From positions 1,674,001 to 1,738,000 of the forward strand of contig NZ_AP027055.1 of NCBI RefSeq assembly GCF_027924905.1: DNA of 64,000 nucleotides, written 5' to 3'. This stretch comes from Limnohabitans sp. INBF002 (lineage in GTDB: Bacteria > Pseudomonadota > Gammaproteobacteria > Burkholderiales > Burkholderiaceae_C). Positions 17,728 to 27,012 of this stretch are shown in pieces. The first letter of the stretch is position 1. The number at the start of each line of letters is the position of its first letter. The position numbers and the translations under genes were made by a program. The notes under the pieces are model-generated. The model saw nothing but the letters and a program-made list of their open reading frames with translations, had not been told where the DNA came from and made no database searches.

Positions 17728-17788
17728 GTGGTTTCTCCTAAATTGGCATGGTCAGCAGCGGCCTTGTGGCCGCTTGCTATCAATCAAA

Positions 17789-17875
17789 TGGTGCGCGGGG
17801 CGGGACTCGAACCCGCACATCCTTGCGGACGTCAGGACCTAAACCTGGTGCGTCTACCAATTTCGCCACCCGCGC
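17789..17875 (-). tRNA. tRNA-Leu (UAG)
   Basis: 87 nt with encoded CCA. It is class II with a long variable arm, anticodon TAG in TTTAGGT, and acceptor GCGCGGG/CCCGCGC. The outermost anticodon-stem pair reads C-A, which is a mismatch; all other stems pair. Confidence 0.95.
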
Positions 17876-17892
17876 GGGTTTCTAAATAACAA

Positions 17893-17916
17893 CGGGTGGT
17901 CAGGGTAGACCACCCG
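17893..17916 (-). terminator. Terminator after the RND efflux operon
   Basis: A 9-bp stem (CGGGTGGTC/GACCACCCG) with a 6-nt loop, followed on the minus strand by a T-rich stretch. It lies 11 bp after the stop of the RND permease and before tRNA-Leu. Confidence 0.75.
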
Positions 17917-17927
17917 CTTGAAATCGG

Positions 17928-20900
17928 TCAGCCTTGCATTTTAGACGGCTTTTCGACCTTAAACCACGCCGCGTACATAGCGGGCAAGGCAAGCAGCGTC
18001 AAGACGGTGGCCACCACCAAGCCGCCCATGATCGCGACGGCCATGGGCCCCCAAAACACGCTGCGTGTGAGCGGGATCATGGCCAACACCGCCGCCGCCG
18101 CCGTGAGCACGATGGGACGCAAGCGTCGCACAGCGGACTCGACAATCGCTTCCCAGGCGGGCACGCCGCTGGCACGGTCTTGCTCAATTTGGTCAATCAG
18201 GATGACCGAATTGCGCTGGATCATGCCCATCAAGGCAATCACGCCGAGCAAAGCCACGAAACCAAATGGGCGGTTCAGCGCCAGCAAAGCACCGGCCACG
18301 CCAGCCAAACCCAACGGGCCGGTCAAAAACACCAACATGGCACGGCTGAAGCTGTGCAACTGAAGCATCAGCAAAGTAAAGGTGATGAACAACATCACGG
18401 GCATACCTGCCGAGATGGAGCTAGAGCCTTTAGAGCTTTCCTCCACCGCGCCCGCCACTTCAATGCGGTATGACTGGGTGTCGGTCTCCATCCACTTGGC
18501 TTCCAGCTTCTTCAGGTCTGGCAGCAGTTGCTGCGTGACCGTGGCGCCTTGTAAGCCTTCAATGATGTCGCATTGCACGGTGATGGCGTATTCGCGGCCT
18601 TCACGCCACATCACGCCCGGCTCCCAAGAAAACACGGGTTTCACAATCTGCGTGGCCGGAATCATGCGGCCTGACGCGGTGGGGATGTAGGCATTGGTCA
18701 AGTCACTGATGGCATCCCGCTCATTGAGGGGCTGACGCAACACGATGTCGATGAGCTTGTTGTCCTCGCGGAACTGCTCCACGGTCGAGCCCACCAACAA
18801 GGTGCGCATGGCCTGTGCAATGGATTGACTGGTCACACCCAAGGCGCGCGCTTTGGCTTGGTCCACTTCCAAACGCACAACTTTGACCGCTTCGTTCCAG
18901 TTGTCGTTAACACCACGCGTAGATGAGCTGGCACGCATTTGCGCCTTCACCTCATCGGCGCGTGCACGCAAGACTTTGGGGTCAGGCCCAACCACGCGGA
19001 ACTGCACGGGGTATGGCACAGGTGGGCCGTTGGGTAATAGCTTCACACGCGCACGGGCTTCTGGAAACTCTTGCGCCAGCATGGCAGGCAAAGCCAAACG
19101 CAACAACTCGCGGCGCTCCAAGCTCTCGGGTATCACCACAATTTGCGACACATTGCTCTGTGGAAACACTTGGTCCAGCGGCAGGTAAAAACGCGGCAGA
19201 CCCGAGCCAATCCATGTGCTCACCGTTTGCACGCCCTGCTCTTTGAGCAAACGCTGCTCCACGGCCTGCGTGACAGCCTCGTTGGCTTTGAACGCCGTGC
19301 CTTCAGGAAACCACAAGTCCACCAAAATTTCAGGACGGCTAGAGTCTGGGAAGAACTGCTGCTGCACACGCCCCATGCCCACCAAGCCCAACACGAAAAT
19401 CAGCAAAGTGATGCCAATCGCCTTCCAGCGGTATTCCACGCACCAAGTCACTGCGGTGCGAAAGTGGCGGTAGAACGGGCCATCAAACAGCTCGTGTTCA
19501 CCTCCGTGCTCGCCATGGGGTTTGACCTGCAACAGCAAGGTGCCCAAATACGGCACAAAGTACACCGACACCCACCAGCTCAGCACCAGCGCAATCACCG
19601 TCACCGCAAAGATGGCAAAGGTGTATTCACCCACCGTGGACTTGGCCATGCCAATCGGCAAAAAGCCTGCTGCGGTGATGAGCGTGCCCGTCAACATGGG
19701 CATGGCGGTCACTTCATATGCAAAGGTGGCGGCACGCACCCGGTCGTAACCCTCTTCCATTTTGCGCACCATCATCTCGACAGCGATGATGGCGTCGTCC
19801 ACCAACAACCCCAACGCAATGATCAGCGACCCCAGCGAAATTTTGTGCAGGCCAATGCCCCAATAATTCATGGCCAAGAACGTCATGGCCAACACCAACG
19901 GAATCGTGATCGCCACCACCAGGCCTGGGCGCATGTCCACATACCAGCCGTAGCGTCCGCCTTTGTGCAAACCCAAGGCCACGAAGCTGACCAACAACAC
20001 AATCAACACCGCTTCAATCAGCACTCGCACAAACTCACCCACCGACTTTTCAACGGCTTTGGGTTGGTCTTGCACCTGCACCAAACTCACGCCGATGGGC
20101 AATGTTTTCTCAATGCGTGCCGTCGCGACCTCTAATGATTTACCCAGCGCAATGATGTCGCCGCCTTTGGCCATCGAGACGCCCAATGCAATGACAGGCT
20201 TGCCTTGGTGATGAACCTTGACGGTGGCTGGTTCTACATAGCCGCGAGTAACAGTGGCAATGTCACCTAACTTGAGTTGCTGGCCCGAACTGCCGCGAAT
20301 GGGCATGGCACGCAACTGAGCTTCGGTTTCAAACTGGCCACCAATGCGCACTTGCAGCACATCCAGCGGCGCTTGCACGCTGCCCGCGTTTTCTACCGCG
20401 TTTTCTTGGCTGAGTTGCGCCAAAACCGCGCCCACATCGAGACCGAGTTGAACCAAGCGCTTTTGTGGAATTTCAATGAAGATTTTTTCGTCTTGCACAC
20501 CAAACTGCTCGACCTTGGCCACATCGGGCACACGCAGCAGTTGCTGACGCACATCGTCGGCAAACTTCTTTACCTCTGCGGGTGTGAAGCCCGGGGCGTC
20601 AAGCGCATAGATCACGCCATACACGTCACCAAAATCATCGTTGAAAAACGGCCCTTGAACGCCTGGCGGCAAGGTGTAGCGCATGTCGCCAATCTTCTTG
20701 CGCACCGCGTACCAAACACCAGGCACATCGCTGGGTTTAGCGGCATCTTTCAGTTGAAAAATAATTTGCGATTCACCCGGCTTGGAATAGCTGCGAATCT
20801 TGTCGGCATGCGGCACCTCTTGCAACGTGCGCTCAAGCTTGTCCGTGACTTGCTCAGCCACTTGTTGCGCGGTTGCGCCTGGCCAATACGTGCGCACCAC

Positions 20901-21053
20901 CATGGCGCGAAAGGTAAACGGTGGGTCTTCGTCTTGGCCCAGTTGGAAATAGGCGGCCACGCCCAAAATCATCAGCACGACCATCAAGTAACGCGTCAGC
21001 GCAGGATGGTCAAGCGCCCATTTGGAGAGGTTGAATTTATCGTCCATGTTCAA
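17928..21053 (-). CDS. RND efflux permease (AcrB/HAE-type family)
   Basis: 1041 residues, the usual size of a proton-driven RND pump. Twelve transmembrane segments in two groups of 1+5 flank large periplasmic loops. The proton-relay Asp pair is in TM4 (LGLLVDDAIIAVEM). The N-terminal GQDEDPPFTFRAMVV motif is typical of the TriC/VexK-like branch rather than classical AcrB. It forms a tripartite pump with the adaptor encoded immediately upstream (1 bp between the genes) and an outer-membrane factor that is not encoded here. The substrate cannot be read from sequence. Confidence 0.93.
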   Translation of the reverse strand: MNMDDKFNLSKWALDHPALTRYLMVVLMILGVAAYFQLGQDEDPPFTFRAMVVRTYWPGATAQQVAEQVTDKLERTLQEVPHADKIRSYSKPGESQIIFQLKDAAKPSDVPGVWYAVRKKIGDMRYTLPPGVQGPFFNDDFGDVYGVIYALDAPGFTPAEVKKFADDVRQQLLRVPDVAKVEQFGVQDEKIFIEIPQKRLVQLGLDVGAVLAQLSQENAVENAGSVQAPLDVLQVRIGGQFETEAQLRAMPIRGSSGQQLKLGDIATVTRGYVEPATVKVHHQGKPVIALGVSMAKGGDIIALGKSLEVATARIEKTLPIGVSLVQVQDQPKAVEKSVGEFVRVLIEAVLIVLLVSFVALGLHKGGRYGWYVDMRPGLVVAITIPLVLAMTFLAMNYWGIGLHKISLGSLIIALGLLVDDAIIAVEMMVRKMEEGYDRVRAATFAYEVTAMPMLTGTLITAAGFLPIGMAKSTVGEYTFAIFAVTVIALVLSWWVSVYFVPYLGTLLLQVKPHGEHGGEHELFDGPFYRHFRTAVTWCVEYRWKAIGITLLIFVLGLVGMGRVQQQFFPDSSRPEILVDLWFPEGTAFKANEAVTQAVEQRLLKEQGVQTVSTWIGSGLPRFYLPLDQVFPQSNVSQIVVIPESLERRELLRLALPAMLAQEFPEARARVKLLPNGPPVPYPVQFRVVGPDPKVLRARADEVKAQMRASSSTRGVNDNWNEAVKVVRLEVDQAKARALGVTSQSIAQAMRTLLVGSTVEQFREDNKLIDIVLRQPLNERDAISDLTNAYIPTASGRMIPATQIVKPVFSWEPGVMWREGREYAITVQCDIIEGLQGATVTQQLLPDLKKLEAKWMETDTQSYRIEVAGAVEESSKGSSSISAGMPVMLFITFTLLMLQLHSFSRAMLVFLTGPLGLAGVAGALLALNRPFGFVALLGVIALMGMIQRNSVILIDQIEQDRASGVPAWEAIVESAVRRLRPIVLTAAAAVLAMIPLTRSVFWGPMAVAIMGGLVVATVLTLLALPAMYAAWFKVEKPSKMQG

Positions 21054-21054
21054 C

Positions 21055-22146
21055 TCACTTCAGCGCCGCAAAGATCGACACTTTTTGGCCAGCGGTCAGC
21101 ACATGCACACCCGACAGCACCACTTGATCACCGTTTTGCAAGCCCGACGTGACCACGGCATCGTTGCCTTCGGCGGTGTTGACTTGAATGGTTTGTGCCT
21201 TCACGGTCATGGTGTTGGGATCAAGCAGCCACACCGATGTGGCGCCCGCTTCCAAACGCAATGCGCTGGTCGGCAACTTGATCGACTTCACGGCCACAGC
21301 ATCCCCCAGCGACAACGTGACCGTCACGGTAGACCCCAGCACAGGCGTGGCCTCTTTTGGCAAGGCAGCCTTGACCAGAAAGCTGCGCGTCACCGTGTCA
21401 GCACTGGCAGACACATCGCGCACCACGGCTTCGAGAACCTTGCCGTCCACCCACTGACGGACCTTCACTTTGGCGCCTGTTTTCAACAAACCCAGTTTGT
21501 CTTCTGCCACGGAGAACACCACATCACGCGGGCCATCCAGCGCCAAGCGCACCACCGGCTGGCCTGCGGCCACCACTTGACCTGCACTTGCGTCCACCGA
21601 CGTCACAATGCCTGCGCCATCGGCCAACAACCGGGTGTAGCCCGATTGATTGCCTTGCACCGAGCTTTGCGCTTGGGCTTGCTTCCACTGGGCCTGGGCT
21701 GAGATGTAGGCGGCCTCGCGGCGCTGCAACTCGGCCACGCTGATAAAGCCCTGCGCATGCAGATCTTGGTAACGTTTGAAATCTGCACTCGCCACATCAC
21801 GGTTGGATTGCGCCGCCACCAGTTGGGCGGCAGCGGCATCGGCTGTCACGCGGTAGTCTTGTGGGTCGAGCTGCGCCAGCAACTCACCGGCCTTCACGCG
21901 CTGGCCAATTTCAGCTGGACGGCTGAGCAATTTGCCAGCCACGCGAAACCCAAGGCTCGATTCCACGCGCGCGCGGACCTCCCCTGAAAACTCCAAATCC
22001 ATCGTCGAACCGGACTCGCCCACGGTCAACACTTTCACCGCCCGCACAGGCTCTTGAGGTTCTGGACCTTTGCCGCATGCAGCCAAAGTCACAGAGAAAA
22101 ATAAGGCCAGTGCAACGCGCCTTGAAGGCAAAAATGGGGACAACAT
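21055..22146 (-). CDS. Efflux periplasmic adaptor, lipoprotein (HlyD/AcrA family)
   Basis: 363 residues from ATG 22146. A lipoprotein signal ends in TLAAC (Cys24), so the mature protein is membrane-anchored. A barrel-sandwich/lipoyl-like half (VAGKLLSRPAEIGQRVKAGELLAQL), a short coiled-coil hairpin (residues ~100-150), the second lipoyl half and a beta-barrel follow. It is paired with the RND permease in a two-gene operon. No regulator gene is adjacent; the next gene, hpnC, is divergent. Confidence 0.92.
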   Translation of the reverse strand: MLSPFLPSRRVALALFFSVTLAACGKGPEPQEPVRAVKVLTVGESGSTMDLEFSGEVRARVESSLGFRVAGKLLSRPAEIGQRVKAGELLAQLDPQDYRVTADAAAAQLVAAQSNRDVASADFKRYQDLHAQGFISVAELQRREAAYISAQAQWKQAQAQSSVQGNQSGYTRLLADGAGIVTSVDASAGQVVAAGQPVVRLALDGPRDVVFSVAEDKLGLLKTGAKVKVRQWVDGKVLEAVVRDVSASADTVTRSFLVKAALPKEATPVLGSTVTVTLSLGDAVAVKSIKLPTSALRLEAGATSVWLLDPNTMTVKAQTIQVNTAEGNDAVVTSGLQNGDQVVLSGVHVLTAGQKVSIFAALK

Positions 22147-22240
22147 AAAGTATTGATTTTTTAATGACTGATTGGTTATTAATGTATCCGATTTGGATTC
22201 CCCTCTCATTTACAAGGGGGAACGACAATAGGGATTACTT

Positions 22241-23020
22241 ATGTCAAGCATTGAGCACTACGAAAACTTCCCCGTCGCCTCTTGGCTGTGCCCTGCACAT
22301 TTGCGCCCCGCTGTTCAAGCGCTGTACCACTTTGCACGCACAGCCGATGATTTGGCCGACGAAGGCCACGACCCCGCACACCACCGCCTTGAAGCGCTCG
22401 GAGAATACCGCGCAGACTTAACCAACAGCCTCAGCAGCGCCACCACGCCTAGCCAGCGCTGGCCTCAGGTCTTTGACCCACTGCAACGCGCCGTGCAGCA
22501 ATACCAGTTGCCAGCACAACCCTTGTTCGACCTGCTCGACGCCTTTGAGCAAGACGTGGTCTACACCAGCGTCGGTCAAGGCTACCGAGACCGCAGCGAA
22601 CTGCTGGACTATTGCCGCCGCTCAGCCAACCCCGTGGGGCGCTTGATGTTGCACTTGTACGGCGTGAGCGACAACACCTCGCTGGCACAAAGCGACGCCA
22701 TCTGCACAGCACTGCAACTCATCAACTTTTGGCAAGACCGTGCTGAAGATTTGCGCCGTGGCCGAGACTATTTGCCCCTGGGTCACACACTGGCAGAAGA
22801 ACGTCGCTTTGCCCGCGCGTTGATGCAGGAGGGCAAGCCGCTGGTCCACCGCGTCAAAGGACGTGCGGGCTGGGAGCTGCGTGCCGTGGTGCAAGGTGGC
22901 TTACGGATCTTGGACAAGCTGGATGCGCGCGTTGAAACCGCAGACCCCACACAACTTCAGCGCCCAACGCTGCAAAAAACAGACGCCCTTCGCATCCTCT
23001 GGCGTTGCATCCGCATGTGA
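22241..23020 (+). CDS. hpnC: Hydroxysqualene synthase HpnC
   Basis: 259 residues of the squalene/phytoene synthase fold. The first Asp-rich motif is ADDLADEGHD. The second, QDRAEDLRRGRDYLP, is the altered form typical of HpnC. In the HpnCDE route it converts presqualene diphosphate (made by HpnD) to hydroxysqualene. It is the first of three consecutive genes hpnC-hpnD-hpnE that make squalene from farnesyl diphosphate for hopanoids. Confidence 0.92.
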   Translation: MSSIEHYENFPVASWLCPAHLRPAVQALYHFARTADDLADEGHDPAHHRLEALGEYRADLTNSLSSATTPSQRWPQVFDPLQRAVQQYQLPAQPLFDLLDAFEQDVVYTSVGQGYRDRSELLDYCRRSANPVGRLMLHLYGVSDNTSLAQSDAICTALQLINFWQDRAEDLRRGRDYLPLGHTLAEERRFARALMQEGKPLVHRVKGRAGWELRAVVQGGLRILDKLDARVETADPTQLQRPTLQKTDALRILWRCIRM

Positions 23021-23067
23021 AGCCTGGCGCCTGAAGCCTGATCGGCGTGCCCGATAATCAGGCACAC

Positions 23068-23907
23068 ATGACACCTCAAGACTACGTTCAGCAAAAAGCT
23101 TCTGCTTCGGGCAGCAGCTTTTATTACGCCTTTCTTTTTCTACCCCCGCCACGCCGCGCCGCCATCACGGCGTTTTATGCCTTCTGCCGTGAGGTAGACG
23201 ATGTTGTTGATGAGGTGACCGACCCAGGCGTCGCCGCCAGCAAACTGGCGTGGTGGCACAACGAAGTGCGCCAAGCCTTTGCAGGCAAACCCAACCACCC
23301 CGTGACCCAAGCGCTGATGCCTTGGGTGGCGGAGTTCGGCATTGAAGAAGCCTCGTTGCAATCCGTGATTGATGGCTGCGAAATGGACCTGACGCAAACC
23401 CGCTACCTCGACTACCCCAACCTCACGCGGTACTGCCACTTGGTGGCAGGGGTCGTGGGCGAAGTCTCAGCCAAGATTTTTGGCCAAACAGAGGCGACCA
23501 CCACCGCCTACGCCCACAAGCTGGGCCAAGCGTTTCAACTCACCAACATCCTGCGTGACGTGGGTGAAGACGCTCTGCGTGGCCGCATTTACCTGCCCGT
23601 CAGCGAGCTGCAACAGTTCGACGTGAAAGCCCATGAAATTTTGAACCGTGTGGACTCGGACCGCTTTCAGCAACTGATGCAATTCCAAGCTGCACGCGCA
23701 CACGCCCTGTACGACGAAGCCTTGGCCCTGCTGCCCGCGAATGATTGGAAGCATCAAAAACCAGGTTTGATGATGGCCAGCATCTACCGCACCTTGCTGC
23801 GTGAGATCGAAGCCCAGAAGTTTCCCGTGCTCAAACAACGCGTGGCCCTCACCCCGCTGCGCAAACTCTGGCTCGCTTGGAAAATGCAAGCGCTGGGCCG
23901 CTTCTAA
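23068..23907 (+). CDS. hpnD: Presqualene diphosphate synthase HpnD
   Basis: 279 residues from ATG 23068 (an upstream GTG at 23047 is in frame but lacks a better site). Both catalytic Asp-rich motifs are intact: EVDDVVDEV and NILRDVGEDALRGRIYLP. FYYAFLFLPPPRRAAI at the N-terminus is typical. It condenses two farnesyl diphosphates to presqualene diphosphate. It sits 47 bp after hpnC and 18 bp before hpnE. Confidence 0.93.
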   Translation: MTPQDYVQQKASASGSSFYYAFLFLPPPRRAAITAFYAFCREVDDVVDEVTDPGVAASKLAWWHNEVRQAFAGKPNHPVTQALMPWVAEFGIEEASLQSVIDGCEMDLTQTRYLDYPNLTRYCHLVAGVVGEVSAKIFGQTEATTTAYAHKLGQAFQLTNILRDVGEDALRGRIYLPVSELQQFDVKAHEILNRVDSDRFQQLMQFQAARAHALYDEALALLPANDWKHQKPGLMMASIYRTLLREIEAQKFPVLKQRVALTPLRKLWLAWKMQALGRF

Positions 23908-23925
23908 CCCGCCCTGCCTCGTGTG

Positions 23926-25212
23926 ATGAAGCAACTGACCATCGTGGGTGCAGGCTGGGCCGGTTTGGCTGCTGCCGTGGCCGCCACCCAAGCGGGCTGG
24001 CAGGTCACGCTGTTTGAGGCCGCACCGCTCGCGGGCGGTCGCGCTCGCAGCTTGCAACAAAACTTTGCGGACAAGCCCCTGGACAACGGCCAACATGTGT
24101 TGATTGGCGCGTACCGCGACACCCTCGCCTTGATGCGAACCGTGGGCTTAAATCCCGAGGCCCTGCTACAGCGCCTGCCACTTGATCTGCGCTTCCCTGA
24201 TGGACAAGGCCTGAGCTTGCCCGATTGGCCCCTGCCATTCAACCTGCTCGCAGGCGTGGCCCGCGCAAATGGCTGGTCTTTGAAAGACAAAGCCAGCCTG
24301 ATACAAGCCTCATGGCACTGGCAACGCACGGGCTTCACATGTGACGACACATGGACCGTGGTGCAGCTTTGCGAAGATGCGCGCTTGAGCCCTCGCGTGA
24401 TGCTGCAGTTGATCGAACCCTTGTGTCTATCCGCGCTCAACACGCCCTTGCATCAAGCCAGTGCCACCGTGTTTTTGCGCGTGCTGCAAGATGCGTTGCT
24501 GGGTGGATCAGGCAGTTCTGACCTGCTTGTGCCTCGCATCGATTTAGGGGCCTTGCTGCCAGATGCTTGTTTGCAGTGGCTCAGCACACAAGGCGCCGAC
24601 ATTCGTTTAGGACAGCGCATCACAGCTGGCGCACTGGAGGCCTTGACTCACGCAAACTCCCCCACACAAGCCACCCTCTTGGCCTGCCCGCCGTGGGAAG
24701 CAGCCCGCCTGAGCGCCGACCTAGCACCCAAGTGGGCTTACCCATGCGCGGAGTTGCAGCACACCGTCATTGCCACCGTGTATTTGCGTTGCACAGATGC
24801 TGGTTTTGCGGGGCTACCCCGACCCATGATGGCGCTGTACAGCGATGCACAAGCCCCTGCACAGTTTGTGTTCGACCGTGGCGCATTGACCGCACAACCT
24901 GGCTTATTGGCCGCCGTCGTCAGTGCCTGTTCGGCAGAGCGCGATGAAGTGACCGAACAGGTGTACGACCAAGTGTGCGAGCAACTTGAACTGACGAATC
25001 TGGAAGTGGTGCAAACCGTGGTCGAAAAACGTGCGACGCTGGCATGCACGCCGCTGCTGAATCGGCCCGAACCCTTCATCGCACCAGGACTTTGGGCCTG
25101 CGGTGACTACATTTGCGGCCCCTACCCCTCCACACTCGAAGGTGCGGTGCGATCAGGCCAACAAGTGGTCACACAGCTCAGCCAAATGGCTGACCGTCAG
25201 CGGCTGGGCTAA
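23926..25212 (+). CDS. hpnE: Hydroxysqualene dehydroxylase HpnE (FAD-dependent)
   Basis: 428 residues from ATG 23926 (a GTG one codon upstream is also possible). The N-terminal FAD-binding dinucleotide fold is VGAGWAGLAAAVAATQAGW followed by LFEAAPLAGGRARS. The C-terminal ACGDYICGPYPSTLEGAVRSG is the second FAD motif of the amine-oxidase/desaturase family. It reduces hydroxysqualene to squalene. Its last 60 bp overlap the convergent HAD gene. Confidence 0.92.
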   Translation: MKQLTIVGAGWAGLAAAVAATQAGWQVTLFEAAPLAGGRARSLQQNFADKPLDNGQHVLIGAYRDTLALMRTVGLNPEALLQRLPLDLRFPDGQGLSLPDWPLPFNLLAGVARANGWSLKDKASLIQASWHWQRTGFTCDDTWTVVQLCEDARLSPRVMLQLIEPLCLSALNTPLHQASATVFLRVLQDALLGGSGSSDLLVPRIDLGALLPDACLQWLSTQGADIRLGQRITAGALEALTHANSPTQATLLACPPWEAARLSADLAPKWAYPCAELQHTVIATVYLRCTDAGFAGLPRPMMALYSDAQAPAQFVFDRGALTAQPGLLAAVVSACSAERDEVTEQVYDQVCEQLELTNLEVVQTVVEKRATLACTPLLNRPEPFIAPGLWACGDYICGPYPSTLEGAVRSGQQVVTQLSQMADRQRLG

Positions 25213-25848
25213 ATCATGCGGCCAATCGTGGCCTTGAGTGTTGACCCACGCGGTTTGCATGCCTGCACGGAGGGCGCCCAACACATCGGTTGTGGCGTCA
25301 TCACCTAAGTGCAACACGGCCTCAGCTGGCAAATTCAGCTGCGCCGCTGCCGCATGAAAAATGCGCGCATCGGGTTTGGCCACTCCAAAGACTCGCGCGC
25401 TGACAGCCGCCTGAAAGTACGGTCCCGCCTCTGTGCGAAACACATCGGCGTTGCCGTTTGACAACCCCACCAAGGGGTAACGCGCCGCCAAGCGTGCCAG
25501 CGCGGGTTGCACACCGTCATACAGCTGCACGTTTTGGCGCTCCGCAAAAAACACCTCAAAGGCAGCATCGGCCAAATGCGGCGCTTCGCCAGCACGCAGC
25601 AAGCTTTCGCGAATGGCTTCACGACGCAAAAAAGTCAAATCATGCGCTTTGTCGGCATGACGCTGATTGATCTCCGCACGGATCGCTTGCTTCACGCCAG
25701 GCTGCGCGCACAACAGCGCAGTTTGCGGGGCGTGCAACGCCAGCCAATCTTGCAAAACCACCTCCGCGCGCGCGATGGTGGGCCAGACCGGCCACAAGGT
25801 GTCGTCAAGGTCTAGGGTTATGGCTTGGATTTTGGAAAGGTTCAACAT
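25153..25848 (-). CDS. HAD-superfamily hydrolase (subfamily IA)
   Basis: 231 residues from ATG 25848. All HAD motifs are present: DLDDTLWP (nucleophile Asp), SNGNADVF (motif II), AKPDARIF (motif III Lys) and HLGDDATTDV (motif IV acids), with a helical cap between I and II. It is probably a small-molecule phosphatase; the substrate is unknown. It reads towards hpnE and overlaps its 3' end. It is divergent from hemH with only 21 bp between the start codons. Confidence 0.88.
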   Translation of the reverse strand: MLNLSKIQAITLDLDDTLWPVWPTIARAEVVLQDWLALHAPQTALLCAQPGVKQAIRAEINQRHADKAHDLTFLRREAIRESLLRAGEAPHLADAAFEVFFAERQNVQLYDGVQPALARLAARYPLVGLSNGNADVFRTEAGPYFQAAVSARVFGVAKPDARIFHAAAAQLNLPAEAVLHLGDDATTDVLGALRAGMQTAWVNTQGHDWPHDLAQPLTVSHLAELCDHLLA

Positions 25849-25869
25849 GCTGGGCGAGAATACCGCATC

Positions 25870-26967
25870 ATGATCAAACCTGCCTTCAATCCCGAACCGC
25901 CTTTTGCCCACGGTCAAACACCACGCACCGCCGTGCTGTTATGCAACTTGGGCACACCCGATGCGCCCACCGCCCCCGCCGTGCGCCGTTACCTTGCCGA
26001 GTTTTTGGGAGATCACCGCGTGGTTGAAATTCCCCGTTTGGTGTGGATGGCCATCCTGCACGGCATCATCTTGCGCGTGCGTCCAGCCAAATCGGCAGCC
26101 AAATACGCCACGATTTGGACCGCAGAAGGCTCGCCTTTGAAGGTGTGGACAGACAAACAAGCGCAAGCACTGCAAAACGTGTTCAGCGCCAACGGTGAAG
26201 CGGTCAGCGTGCGTTACGCCATGCGCTATGGCAACCCGTCGATTGCCAGTCAACTCGACGCGCTCAAGGCCGAAGGTTTCACCCGCATCTTGGTTGTGCC
26301 AGCCTATCCACAGTACTCAGGCACCACCACAGCCAGCGTGTTTGATGCGGTCTACCACTGGGGCTTGCGCAGCCGCGTGTTGCCAGAGTTCCGCTTTATC
26401 AACCACTACCACGACCACCCCGCTTACATCCAAGCCTTGGCCGAGCGCGTGCGTACACACTGGGCGACTCACGGGCAACCCGAACGTTTGGTGATGAGCT
26501 TTCACGGCGTGCCTGAACGTACCCTGCACTTGGGCGACCCTTACCACTGCGAGTGCTACAAAACAGCACGCCTACTGGGCGAGGCATTGGGTCTGAGCAA
26601 AGCGCAATACATGGTGACCTTCCAATCCCGCTTTGGCAAAGCCAAATGGCTGGAGCCCTACACCGAGCCCACCCTGATTGCACTGGCACAACAAGGTGTG
26701 AAACGGGTGGACCTGATTTGCCCAGGTTTCACCAGCGATTGCTTAGAAACTTTGGAAGAAATTTCGCAAGAAGCACAAGAAGCGTATCTGCACGCAGGTG
26801 GTGAGGTGTTCCATTACATCCCCTGTTTGAACGACAGCGCAACATGGGTGCAAGGCCTGTACGAACTCAGCAAAACACACATGGGTGGATGGCCGATGCA
26901 AGCGCCAAACGCTGAGCCATTAGCCACCAGCCGTCGAGAAGCTTTGGCCTTGGGCGCTAAAAACTAA
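25870..26967 (+). CDS. hemH: Ferrochelatase
   Basis: 365 residues from ATG 25870; an upstream in-frame start at 25825 would run into the divergent HAD gene. Family motifs are LLCNLGTPDAPT, MRYGNPSI, PAYPQYSGTTTASV, and the catalytic His in MSFHGVPERTL. PGFTSDCLETLEE is the C-terminal signature. It inserts ferrous iron into protoporphyrin IX at the membrane surface, the last step of haem synthesis. A terminator follows immediately. Confidence 0.96.
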   Translation: MIKPAFNPEPPFAHGQTPRTAVLLCNLGTPDAPTAPAVRRYLAEFLGDHRVVEIPRLVWMAILHGIILRVRPAKSAAKYATIWTAEGSPLKVWTDKQAQALQNVFSANGEAVSVRYAMRYGNPSIASQLDALKAEGFTRILVVPAYPQYSGTTTASVFDAVYHWGLRSRVLPEFRFINHYHDHPAYIQALAERVRTHWATHGQPERLVMSFHGVPERTLHLGDPYHCECYKTARLLGEALGLSKAQYMVTFQSRFGKAKWLEPYTEPTLIALAQQGVKRVDLICPGFTSDCLETLEEISQEAQEAYLHAGGEVFHYIPCLNDSATWVQGLYELSKTHMGGWPMQAPNAEPLATSRREALALGAKN

Positions 26968-26968
26968 A

Positions 26969-26990
26969 AAAGCCGCTGAAAAGCGGCTTT
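26969..26990 (+). terminator. Bidirectional terminator between hemH and the bactofilin operon
   Basis: A 9-bp stem (AAAGCCGCT/AGCGGCTTT) closes a GAAA loop, with A-run before and T-run after. It can serve hemH on the plus strand and the operon ending at 27013 on the minus strand. Confidence 0.9.
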
Positions 26991-27012
26991 TTGAATTGCA
27001 AGGCAAAGCGAA

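Noticed and set aside
16603-17889. 428-codon plus-strand ORF opposite tig and running through tRNA-Leu
   Set aside because: Antisense to trigger factor and across a tRNA, so it cannot be a normal gene.
19071-20135. 354-codon plus-strand ORF opposite the RND permease
   Set aside because: A His/Gln-rich shadow of a membrane protein gene with no independent support.
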